From: Bacteroidota bacterium
GTDB lineage: Bacteria > Bacteroidota > Ignavibacteria > SZUA-365
Assembly (NCBI GenBank): GCA_014860565.1
Contig: JACZJN010000212.1
Coordinates: 1 to 49,866 of the forward strand
Length of the DNA: 49,866 nt
Direction: 5' to 3'
The notes under the pieces are model-generated. The model was not told where the DNA came from. It saw only the letters and a program-made list of their open reading frames with translations, and made no database searches. A program made the translations under genes and the position numbers. Shown here piece after piece: positions 26,791-34,536 of the stretch (its first letter is position 1; every line of letters begins with the position of its first letter).

Positions 26791-27501
26791 TCAGATGCCT
26801 GCGATGGGAGTTGCGATCTGATAGGATTTTGCTTTCTCTGCCTGCCAGTAATCGGCGGTGATCTTGCCGCCCTGGGCGGTAATAAAGGCGACGCCCGTGG
26901 CCTTGGTCTTGATGATGTTCCACGGCAACAGGGCGGTCTTTCCATTTGCCTTCACGAGCTCACGCGCCTTGCCGACTTCACGGCCGTTGTCGTCGTGGAA
27001 GACCACGTTGACGATGGCGTCCTTGCCGTCGGTGTTGGCGAGCACGATGTAGACCTCCACGTCGGGATCACTGACGAAGTGGGGACAGACCAGCTTCGTG
27101 TAGCCGGCGGCGTCCTGTCCCACTGTCGTGGTGTTCTTCCACGACTCCTTGGGATCCTTGTAGAATTGCCAGTACTCGGCGACGATGTTTCCGCCCTGCG
27201 CTTCGATATGGATAGTGCCGTTGGCGACTTTCTTGACGTACTTGCCGGGATCGAGGTTGAGCTTGCCGAAAGGCTGGATGAGTTCCTTGCCCTCGCCGAT
27301 AAGATTGCCGTCATTGTCGTAGAATTTCATTGCGACGATGGGACCGTTGCCTTCGACATCCGTGATCACGAGATGTGCGTCAATGACGCTTGGATCGTTG
27401 ACGAAGTGGTTGATGATGTATTTTTCCGCGCCCTGTGCGAGCACGCGCGAGGCGAGCAGCAGAAGAGCCGCGGCGAACAGGACATTTCTGGTGTATTTCA
27501 T
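26791..27501 (-). CDS. Secreted protein with two copies of an unnamed ~100-residue domain
   Basis: The 236-residue protein begins with a signal peptide (MKYTRNVLFAAALLLLASRV, then LAQ); AGGAG lies 5 bases before the ATG. The mature part is two tandem copies of one domain. Copy 1 (about 27-118) opens with YIINHFVNDPSVIDAHLVIT and closes with GNIVAEYWQFYKD. Copy 2 (about 136-225) opens with LVCPHFVSDPDVEVYIVLAN and closes with GKITADYWQ. Shared features are HFVxDP, a D/N-G-Dx-Gxx-hG turn, and the AQGGxIxAxYWQ end. No named family was recognised. The same domain pair occurs in the neighbouring OmpA protein (27537-28640), only 35 bases upstream. The two genes are tandem paralogues, and the pair may act at the periplasm or surface. 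Confidence 0.82.
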   Translation of the reverse strand: MKYTRNVLFAAALLLLASRVLAQGAEKYIINHFVNDPSVIDAHLVITDVEGNGPIVAMKFYDNDGNLIGEGKELIQPFGKLNLDPGKYVKKVANGTIHIEAQGGNIVAEYWQFYKDPKESWKNTTTVGQDAAGYTKLVCPHFVSDPDVEVYIVLANTDGKDAIVNVVFHDDNGREVGKARELVKANGKTALLPWNIIKTKATGVAFITAQGGKITADYWQAEKAKSYQIATPIAGI

Positions 27502-27536
27502 GATTTCTCCTATGCCTTCTTTGCTGTTTCCCGTGA

Positions 27537-28640
27537 TCAGAGTTTCTTGAATTCGACGCGACGGTTGATCGCGCGATTGGCCGGCGTGTCGTTGGAGACG
27601 ATCGGCTGCTTGGGACCGTATCCGACGATGGAGAGACGCTTGGCGTCGACCTTGCCGTACTTCACGAGGTAGTCTTTCACGGAATTGGCGCGGCGTTCGG
27701 AGAGCTTCTGATTGTACTCGTCCTTGCCCACGTTGTCGGTGTGTCCCCCGACCTCGTATTTCTTGCCCTTGTTCTTGTCGCCGTTCATGGCCTTGGCCAC
27801 TTCGAGCAGATCTGCGTACGAGCGCTTCTGAATCTTGTCGCTGTCGAAATCGAACTGCACCTGCACGCGTACGATCGGATCGTCTTCGATTACTTCGGCG
27901 ATTGGGGCGCCGCCTTGCATGGCATGCGCGACCTGGTATTTCTCTTTTTCCGACACCTGCCAGTATTCGCCGGTGATCTTGCCGCCCTCGGTCTGGATAT
28001 AGGCGACGCCGGTCATCTTCTTGTTGCCCACGAGCGCCAGTGGCTGAATGGAGAATTTCCCGTACTTCGGGATCTCGATCTTGGTCTGTCCGGCCAGCTC
28101 GCCCTGGTCGCTGTAGAACTCGACGTAGACGGTCGGACCGGTGCCCTCGGCATCGGCTACGACGATGTAGCTTTCAATCGCCGGGTCGGCGACGAAATGC
28201 TGGCAGACAAGCTTGGTGGAACCGGGACCGACCGCTGCAGGCACCGCGATGTTTTTCCAGCCCAGTGCGGCGTCCTTGTAGAATTGCCAGTACTGGCCCG
28301 CGACATTCGCCGTCGAGGTGATGCGCATCGTGCCCACCATTTTCTTGCCCAGCACGTATTTTTCACCGTTGACGTTCAGCTTGCCGCCGGGGGGAATCGT
28401 TTCCGTGGCCTTGCCCACAAGGTTGCCCTGTTCGTCGAACACCGCGATGTTGACTGTGCCGCCCTTCCCTTCGACATCGCTGACCACAAGATGTCCCTCG
28501 ATGACCGCGGGATCTGATACGAAATGATTGATAATGAGCTGTTTGCCGGCCTGTCCCCAGGCTGGTCCGGCCACAAGCAGCAATACTGCCGCGACGCAGA
28601 CCTGCCTCAGCACAGACCGAATGTGCTTGGCTTGAAGCAT
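27537..28640 (-). CDS. OmpA-family protein with N-terminal duplicated HFVxDP domain
   Basis: The 367-residue protein has a very strong ribosome site (GAGGAGG, 5 bases before the ATG at 28640) and a signal peptide ending in GPAWGQ. Two copies of the same unnamed domain as in the next gene follow (about 33-125, opening LIINHFVSDPAVIEGHLVVS, and about 140-235, opening LVCQHFVADPAIESYIVVAD), each ending in a YWQ motif. A C-terminal OmpA_C peptidoglycan-binding domain (about 255-365) follows, with VQFDFDSDKIQKRSYADL, GGHTDNVGKDEYNQKLSERR and NRAINRRVEFKKL. It should tether to peptidoglycan from the periplasm. The strong ribosome site suggests high expression. It is likely the first gene of a two-gene transcript. 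Confidence 0.9.
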   Translation of the reverse strand: MLQAKHIRSVLRQVCVAAVLLLVAGPAWGQAGKQLIINHFVSDPAVIEGHLVVSDVEGKGGTVNIAVFDEQGNLVGKATETIPPGGKLNVNGEKYVLGKKMVGTMRITSTANVAGQYWQFYKDAALGWKNIAVPAAVGPGSTKLVCQHFVADPAIESYIVVADAEGTGPTVYVEFYSDQGELAGQTKIEIPKYGKFSIQPLALVGNKKMTGVAYIQTEGGKITGEYWQVSEKEKYQVAHAMQGGAPIAEVIEDDPIVRVQVQFDFDSDKIQKRSYADLLEVAKAMNGDKNKGKKYEVGGHTDNVGKDEYNQKLSERRANSVKDYLVKYGKVDAKRLSIVGYGPKQPIVSNDTPANRAINRRVEFKKL

Positions 28641-28790
28641 GAAACCTCCTCAAAAAATGGGAATGATGAAATCGCGGGTAATATAGCGAATGCCCGGGAA
28701 GCGGGAAAGTGAGAACCCGGGCCAAGACATCCGGACCGGGCAGGATACGGTTTTATGGGAATAACGTGCTGCCTTTACATTCAGAAGTAC

Positions 28791-29774
28791 TCAGCCGGAA
28801 ATCTGTCGACGGATTTCCTGCAGGTCGGAGATTGCTTCGGAAAAAAGCGTGCTCAGACGCGCTATCATCGCTTCCAGCTTCTCCGCATCCACCGCGACGT
28901 AGGTGTTGTTCCGGAGATTCTGTGCCTGCGTCGTCCGTGAGGAGGCCGGCGGTGATTTCACTGGAGCAGGTGCTCTATCCCTAGTGGACCTTTCTCCAGC
29001 TTGATTCTCGGGCGCTGCGGGCCGCGTCGGGATTGCTGCTGCAGGCTGCGCTGCGATCTTTCCGCGTTTCGCGGGCGTGATGCGTCCTGCATCCGCATCG
29101 GCTTTCATCTGCATGATAGCAGCATGCACACGGGCCGATGCCTGAGTGGATTTTCCATTGCGTATGCTGCCGATCGTCATCGCCGTTATGCCGGTGACGT
29201 TGGCCACGGCATTGGCCGACCAGCCGCCGTCGATCAGGTCGAGCAGCGCCGCGCGGGCTTCCTGCAGCTTGTCCGCGGCGGAGACCGGGACTGCAGTCGT
29301 GCTGGCTGCAGGACGTTCGGCAGGTTTTGTCTTCAGCGCTGATTTCGGGACCGCCGTGGGTTGGAGGATTGCCGGGGGCACGGCCTCGGCCGGAGGCTGC
29401 ACCATCCCTTTTCTCGCTTCGCAGACAAACTTGTGGAAGGAAAAGGAATACAAGTCAGGATTCTGCCCGATCAGACTTTCCTTGCCGATTTCCTTGAACG
29501 TGTTTTTATGCGGCACATAAAAAAGGGCATGATCGACATGCCGGAACGCCAGGTCGAGGAAGTCGGTCCAGTGGAAGCTGATATCCGAATAGCGGAATGT
29601 TTCCTTGGGCGCGAGCCGATCGATCAGAAGCGCTTCATGTACCCATTTATCAGAACCAAAGAGGTTCTTCCCGATTTCCGCGGTGTCGTACTGAATGCCC
29701 GCGGGGGCAAGCACAAACAGAATGACCGAATCCTGATATTTTGGATCGTACAGGAATTGAATAGTAGTGTTCAT
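28791..29774 (-). CDS. Unrecognised protein with central HTH-like segment and coiled-coil tail
   Basis: The 327-residue protein has no signal peptide, so it is probably cytoplasmic. Residues 1-115 form a compact domain starting MNTTIQFLYDPKYQDSVILF that matches no family I know. A Pro/Ala/Lys linker (about 120-170) follows. Then comes an HTH-like segment (about 175-220: ALLDLIDGGWSANAVANVTG, ITAMTIGSIRNGKSTQ), with the turn and recognition-helix pattern of a Cro/resolvase-type fold. A second low-complexity linker leads to a short C-terminal helix (about 290-325: AEKLEAMIARLSTLF) likely to form a coiled coil. It could be a DNA-binding sensor or scaffold. A long hairpin (29790-29851) lies in its leader and a GCCCGGG/CCCGGGC repeat (28692-28722) lies beyond its stop. 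Confidence 0.65.
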   Translation of the reverse strand: MNTTIQFLYDPKYQDSVILFVLAPAGIQYDTAEIGKNLFGSDKWVHEALLIDRLAPKETFRYSDISFHWTDFLDLAFRHVDHALFYVPHKNTFKEIGKESLIGQNPDLYSFSFHKFVCEARKGMVQPPAEAVPPAILQPTAVPKSALKTKPAERPAASTTAVPVSAADKLQEARAALLDLIDGGWSANAVANVTGITAMTIGSIRNGKSTQASARVHAAIMQMKADADAGRITPAKRGKIAAQPAAAIPTRPAAPENQAGERSTRDRAPAPVKSPPASSRTTQAQNLRNNTYVAVDAEKLEAMIARLSTLFSEAISDLQEIRRQISG

Positions 29775-29789
29775 GCTGAAAACTATGAT

Positions 29790-29851
29790 GCGAGAGGTTC
29801 TGAAGATTGATATGGTGGTTCAGGCAATCTATCAATCTTCAGCATACTCGC
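29790..29851. repeat. Long perfect inverted repeat (hairpin) before the HTH-like gene
   Basis: CTGAAGATTGATA (29800-29812) and TATCAATCTTCAG (29830-29842) form a perfect 13-bp stem with a 17-base loop. Outer GCGAG (29790-29794) and CTCGC (29847-29851) extend it across an internal loop. It lies 16 bases upstream of the ATG at 29774 and 13 bases after the stop of the neighbouring gene. No T-run follows on either strand. Confidence 0.8.
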
Positions 29852-29863
29852 AAGTCCGGAATA

Positions 29864-31420
29864 TTAATTTTTTCCGGCCAGATCGTCCAGGCTCTTGCGC
29901 CACTGCGCATAAATGGGCGGGAGGAAGAGATCCTTCTGTGCGATAAGCAATTTGAGCATCTCAACGCGCTGTGATCCTTCAAGATCGGCTGCAAGCGCGG
30001 AGGCGGGGGAATCGCCGTCCGTGGGAAACCACTCGTAAAGATAGCCCTGCGCGGCAAACACATAGACCGGGTGCTTCATATTCGCCACGGGTTGCGGGTC
30101 GAATGCGCAGGTGATCTGCTCAGGCGGAAGCAGCACGGCATAGGAATCATCGGTTCGCGAGATCTCGCTGCTGCGATCGGCCGTACCTGAACTCTGCACC
30201 GAGATCAGCGGAAGTTCGCGCATTGCGAGTGGACTGGCCGGAGCGGGGTCGATCGTCACGGCATCTATGCGCCATACGTCCGTCAGCGTGGAAAGCCGTA
30301 CACGGAGGGGACCACGGTGTCCATCTGGTATTCGCAGACGAATCGCCCGGGAAAAGAGCACCATATTCGCTTCCGGAATCATGGAACCGACAACCGTCCA
30401 TCCATCACCGTCCAGGATTTCAACCGAGAGACTGCAGTCGCCGAGCCAGTGCCTGATGCGCTCAAGCAGCACAGGATCGTTTTCAAGGGCCTGATAGAAT
30501 TGCATGGTGGCGTCGCCGAGCAGTCCGCCCACCGAGCGGTACACTTCGGCAATCAAGTCGGTATTGATGGCGTGTACGACCAGTGTCGCTTCGTGCGCAT
30601 CCTGCGGAATATCGAATTCCAGTTCCATCGCATCGCGGAATCCTGAACCGGGCGTTGTGTTCGTGAGGTCGGATTTCCACAACTGTCCGTCTGCCTTTTC
30701 GACCAGCGCGCGCGTATTCCTGCCCGAGGCGTCGCGGGCCGCGGACGGAGCAATCGGCTGCGAAAGCGGCCACAGCCGGTTGTCGACGTCAAGCACGACG
30801 CCGGCGGCATTGCCCGCGTCGGCCGCGAAGAGCTGCACGGCGTTGATCATATGCGTTTCGGGACGTTCGTTGGCGATGCGGACGGTGAGTCGGCCATCCG
30901 CCTCGGCGAGTGACGAAAGCACGCTGAAGGATTTTGCCTCCAGCACCTTGGAGATGGATGTTCCGAAAGCCTCGGCCTCCAGATGGAAAGATGTTCCGTC
31001 GAAAGAGTAGACGGTGGGGCAGGATCCCTGCGACTCCTTCGGTTCGATGGTGAAATACGTATCTGTGAACATGGTCACTGCGGCAACCGAGGCGAGCGCG
31101 ACCATCGGCACGACCCACAGGGTTTTTGCCGTGCTGAAGTGGTATCCCTCGATGAAGAGGATACGATTGAACGGCAAAGCGCCCTCAAAATCGGACATGG
31201 CACCGCGGCGCTCCCGTGTCCCGCTGCCGGTGAGCAGCGAGTCATCGAAGACATAAGTGGTAAGTGTGTAGACGGTGGAATCGGTGGTCAGAACGCGAAT
31301 CGGACCGCGTCCCATCTGCTCGGCGAGTTCATATTTCGTCTGCACCGGTGCGCTGCTTCCGCAGCCGCCGGATATAAGGATGCCGAGAAGCGGAAGAAAA
31401 AGAATGCTGCGTAATTTCAT
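29864..31420 (-). CDS. Large lipoprotein of unknown function
   Basis: From the ATG at 31420 the leader MKLRSILFLPLLGILISGGC is a lipoprotein signal with Cys20; a longer frame upstream lacks a sensible start. The 518-residue product has an early hydrophobic stretch (about 90-115, KTLWVVPMVALASVAAVTMF) that may be a second membrane segment. This is followed by SCPTVYSFDGTSFHLEAEAF, a pattern seen in some hypothetical surface proteins of this phylum. The remainder looks beta-rich, with two possible jelly-roll-like parts. No catalytic motif was found. It precedes the HTH-like gene on the same strand, with an inverted repeat between them. Function unknown. Confidence 0.72.
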   Translation of the reverse strand: MKLRSILFLPLLGILISGGCGSSAPVQTKYELAEQMGRGPIRVLTTDSTVYTLTTYVFDDSLLTGSGTRERRGAMSDFEGALPFNRILFIEGYHFSTAKTLWVVPMVALASVAAVTMFTDTYFTIEPKESQGSCPTVYSFDGTSFHLEAEAFGTSISKVLEAKSFSVLSSLAEADGRLTVRIANERPETHMINAVQLFAADAGNAAGVVLDVDNRLWPLSQPIAPSAARDASGRNTRALVEKADGQLWKSDLTNTTPGSGFRDAMELEFDIPQDAHEATLVVHAINTDLIAEVYRSVGGLLGDATMQFYQALENDPVLLERIRHWLGDCSLSVEILDGDGWTVVGSMIPEANMVLFSRAIRLRIPDGHRGPLRVRLSTLTDVWRIDAVTIDPAPASPLAMRELPLISVQSSGTADRSSEISRTDDSYAVLLPPEQITCAFDPQPVANMKHPVYVFAAQGYLYEWFPTDGDSPASALAADLEGSQRVEMLKLLIAQKDLFLPPIYAQWRKSLDDLAGKN

Positions 31421-31475
31421 GTGTATTCTCGCAGGATGATTTGACAGACTGACGTTGAAGGCAGAGACGGGAGAA

Positions 31476-32456
31476 TCAATCGATCGCGATGCGCAGGGCG
31501 AGATTCGGTCCTGCGGGAGCGATACGATAGTCCTTCCCGTCAAACGTCGTTTTCACGCCGGTCAGCGGCACAGTGAACACGAGATCGAGGATTCTGCCGT
31601 CAATGGAGATTCCGAGCTGGGCCAGCGGGTAGGTGTAGCCCGTACGGAGTTTGAGGTGGTCGTTTTCGAAGTTCCAGATGCAATGTCCCGCGCCGAAGCC
31701 GAGCACGGGACGGATAATCCCGATACTGCCCGGCCGGTATGACGCGACGGCGAGGAAACTGTGCGAAATAAAGGCTCCCTGCCAGCCAAGCATGAGGCGG
31801 AATTCCGGTTGTTCGTAGAGTGGAATGTCGAGATCGACTCCGACGAGCGGCACCACGCCGCGTTTCTCCTGCATGAGGCCTTCGACCTCGGAGATCCCCG
31901 GATTCATCATTCCCACCGAGAGGCCCAGGCGCAGCACCGCAAAGCGCGGCCGCTGTAAACCCGTGGTATTGGCCGCGAGGGGGAGGGGGGCGTCGTTCTC
32001 GACGTACCGCGCGTGTTTTCGATACCATTGCTGTTGAGACTCCGTGGCCGTTTTCGCGGAGACCGGCAGCGGAGTTCCGTCCTCGTAGAGAATCACGGGC
32101 TCTTCAGAGCCCATGACATACACCCCGTCCTTGAGCTTCTCCCAATGGCTGACGCGCTCGGCCAGCAGGCGGAGTTCCGTGTATGGAATGGACGTGATCG
32201 ACTCGGCGGAATTCCCGTCGGGCGTAGCGCGCGTGATATGCAGCCAGAGACTGTCTTTCGCGTCGACGGAAAAGGAAGCGGATCGGAAATCCTCGACATC
32301 TCGGAAAAGATCATACGCCTGACGCTCGGTTTCGTCGATCACCGGACCGACCTCGGAACTGATAATGAGCGTGCGATGCTGCTGTGCAGCGGCGGAGAAG
32401 ACCATACCGCAAGCCATGAGCATGAGCAGGATGGAGCGATAGAAGGAATAAAACAT
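31476..32456 (-). CDS. Secreted/outer-membrane protein of unknown function
   Basis: The 326-residue protein starts with a signal peptide (MFYSFYRSILLMLMACGMVF, then SAAAQ) and has a GAGGTGA ribosome site 3-4 bases before the ATG at 32456. The N-terminal half (25-165) is polar and mixed alpha/beta. The C-terminal half (about 170-326) has strand-like segments RFAVLRLGLSVGMM, EFRLMLGWQGAFI and SIGIIRPVLGFGAGHCIWNF, and could form a small barrel. It is 55 bases upstream of the large lipoprotein at 29864-31420, so the two are probably one transcript. No family is recognised. Confidence 0.72.
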   Translation of the reverse strand: MFYSFYRSILLMLMACGMVFSAAAQQHRTLIISSEVGPVIDETERQAYDLFRDVEDFRSASFSVDAKDSLWLHITRATPDGNSAESITSIPYTELRLLAERVSHWEKLKDGVYVMGSEEPVILYEDGTPLPVSAKTATESQQQWYRKHARYVENDAPLPLAANTTGLQRPRFAVLRLGLSVGMMNPGISEVEGLMQEKRGVVPLVGVDLDIPLYEQPEFRLMLGWQGAFISHSFLAVASYRPGSIGIIRPVLGFGAGHCIWNFENDHLKLRTGYTYPLAQLGISIDGRILDLVFTVPLTGVKTTFDGKDYRIAPAGPNLALRIAID

Positions 32457-32903
32457 GCGTCACCTCGTGCTTATCGTGTGCGCGTAGAAATCTGTAGTGC
32501 GAAAAACGCTTCGAGAATGGAATGAAAAATCCTGGATGAAGCTACCCTGTGTTGTTCCCGTTTCGGCGACTCCGCTGTCCCATCAAATTGTTCGGTCGCC
32601 GTATCTACAGATGAAGATGAGAAATCGAGATTTCAAAGTCAACAAGGGATGGATATATCGCCATATGAATTTTTTGTAAGAATTGGAAAGGACGAGCCTG
32701 AAGGCGCATCCCCCGGAGGGAAGGAAGAAGGACGAGCCTGAAGGCGCATCCCCCGGAGGGAAGTCGGAGAAAAGTAACTTTTCTCTATTCACGGTGTTTT
32801 ATGAGGAGAATTATCCAGTATTTCGTACACTGTTCTTTCGCATTGATAGTCCGAGGCCCGGCCTTTATTTTCATTTCAGTTGATCCAATCGAGAGGTAGA
32901 CGT
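32457..32903. other. Intergenic region before DUF1800 cassette
   Basis: This 447-base gap separates divergent transcripts and must hold promoters for both sides. It contains a 7-bp inverted repeat (CGGCGAC...GTCGCCG, around 32562-32600), the 40-base-period direct repeat at 32688-32763, and an AT-rich stretch at 32800-32880 just before the cassette. No gene or RNA was recognised. Confidence 0.5.
32688..32763. repeat. Two 36-base direct repeats, period 40
   Basis: AAGGACGAGCCTGAAGGCGC begins both copies (32688 and 32728), which are identical over 36 bases (to 32723 and 32763) and separated by 4 bases. Part of each unit (CCCCGGAGGG) is weakly self-complementary. They lie in the spacer upstream of the DUF1800 gene. 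Confidence 0.9.
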
Positions 32904-34523
32904 ATGCATGCAGCAGTCGAAGGCGCCACGCGTGTCGATACCACGATGCGCTCCGCAGCGACGGCAAGCGCGGACGCGCAGTCGGGTATGAATGCCGCGC
33001 CGCGGCCGGACTCCCCTCCCCGGCAGGGACGGCGCAAGCTTCCACCGATGCTGTTCGGAACGGAGCGACGCACTCAGGCGGGACTCGAACCATATGTTCC
33101 CTCGGCAGCGGAACCGTGGGACGCGCTGCGCGCAGGACATCTGCTGCGCCGCGCGGCGTTCCTGCCGACGCAGGCGGAGCTGACGGCGGCGCTCGGCATG
33201 GAGCCGGGTGCGCTGGTGGACGCCTTGCTCGACGTCGCAGGGGAACCGCAGCCCCCGGGCTCCTGGATCGCGGAGATTTCTCCCGAACCAACCACCGGCG
33301 AGGAAGAGGCGGCCTACGATTCGCAGAATAAAAACTGGATGAATGACCTCCGCGCATGGTGGGCGGGACTGATGACCGCGAGCGGGATGAGCATCGTCGA
33401 AAAAATGACATTATTCTGGCACGGACACATCACGGGCGAAGGCGGCATCGTCAAGGTGCCGCAGTACATGTACCAGCAGAACGCGCTGTTCCGCTCCCAT
33501 GCGCTGGGAAATTTCCGCGACCTGATGAAGGCGGTCAACCACGATCCCGCCATGCTGCGCTACCTCGACGGAGAAATCAACATCGGTTCGAATCCCAACG
33601 AGAACTACGGACGCGAGCTGATGGAGCTTTTCACCATGGGCGAGGGACGCTACACCGAACAGGACATCAAGGAGGCGGCCCGCTGTCTGACCGGCTGGCA
33701 GCTCGACGAATTCACAAGCTTCGATGCTACCTTCAGTCCGCTGTTCCATGACACCGGCAACAAGACTTTCATGGGACGCACGATCGTGGGACGTTCCTCG
33801 CTCGACGGACGCTTCGAGGGCGATGAAGTGGTGGACGTCATTTTCGAAGACGAATCCGTCGCGAAATTCATCTGCCGCAAACTCTATCTCGCCTTCGTGT
33901 ACAACAATCCCGCCGCGGTGGATGGGGACGTGGTGAATGCCATGGCCGCGGTATTCCGCGACAACGACTATGAAATCAAACCCGTGCTCGAGGTACTGCT
34001 CAAGAGCGCGCATTTCTTCGACGAAGTGAATATCGGCGCGATGATCAAGAGTCCGGCCGTGCTCGAAATCGGCATGGCGCGGCAGCTCGCCGCTGATCCC
34101 GGCGGTGCGCGGCTGGTTGCGGACATGCGCGTTCTCGAACAACATCTTCTCGATCCACCGAACGTGGCCGGTTGGGAAGGGTACCGATCGTGGATCAGCA
34201 CCACGACCTATCCTTTCCGGAAATCGTATGCCGAGCGCTTCGTCACCGGACTCCAGCCGGGCGGCTCCGGACAGACGCCGATGAATGTGGTGGCCTGGGG
34301 AAAGCAGTTCCCGGATTATTACGATGCCGACAAGCTGATCGATCACATTCTCACGTTGCTGCTGCCGAAGAAAGTGTCGGATACGCGCCGCGCGTCGTAT
34401 TTGCAGACGATGCTGGGAGGCGCGCCGGTGTACGAATGGAATATCGAGGTGCCGAACGCAGACACGAACCTCCGCAACATGCTGGTGCGCATCATCTCCG
34501 CGCCGGATTTTCAATTGCACTAG
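32904..34523 (+). CDS. DUF1800 domain protein
   Basis: The 539-residue protein has the DUF1800 hallmarks: an N-terminal HLLRRAAFLPTQAEL, FWHGHITGEGGIVKVPQYMY, the central NENYGRELMELFTMGEGRYT and ARCLTGWQLD, and the C-terminal PPNVAGWEGYRSWIS. The biochemical role of DUF1800 is unknown; it nearly always lies beside DUF1501, as here (14-base gap). The ATG at 32904 has GAGAGG 7-8 bases upstream and is preferred to an in-frame TTG at 32880. The first 60 residues are basic and rich in Ala/Pro with no clear signal peptide, so its location is uncertain. No T9SS tail is visible. Confidence 0.92.
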   Translation: MHAAVEGATRVDTTMRSAATASADAQSGMNAAPRPDSPPRQGRRKLPPMLFGTERRTQAGLEPYVPSAAEPWDALRAGHLLRRAAFLPTQAELTAALGMEPGALVDALLDVAGEPQPPGSWIAEISPEPTTGEEEAAYDSQNKNWMNDLRAWWAGLMTASGMSIVEKMTLFWHGHITGEGGIVKVPQYMYQQNALFRSHALGNFRDLMKAVNHDPAMLRYLDGEINIGSNPNENYGRELMELFTMGEGRYTEQDIKEAARCLTGWQLDEFTSFDATFSPLFHDTGNKTFMGRTIVGRSSLDGRFEGDEVVDVIFEDESVAKFICRKLYLAFVYNNPAAVDGDVVNAMAAVFRDNDYEIKPVLEVLLKSAHFFDEVNIGAMIKSPAVLEIGMARQLAADPGGARLVADMRVLEQHLLDPPNVAGWEGYRSWISTTTYPFRKSYAERFVTGLQPGGSGQTPMNVVAWGKQFPDYYDADKLIDHILTLLLPKKVSDTRRASYLQTMLGGAPVYEWNIEVPNADTNLRNMLVRIISAPDFQLH

Positions 34524-34536
34524 AGCGGGAGAACAC

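Noticed and set aside
28692-28722. GCCCGGG/CCCGGGC inverted repeat as a terminator
   Set aside because: Stem is short, loop long, and no T-run follows; mentioned only in the neighbouring gene entry.
32683-32883. Small plus-strand frame across the 36-base repeats
   Set aside because: Composition follows the repeat; no ribosome site or homology, so not called a gene.
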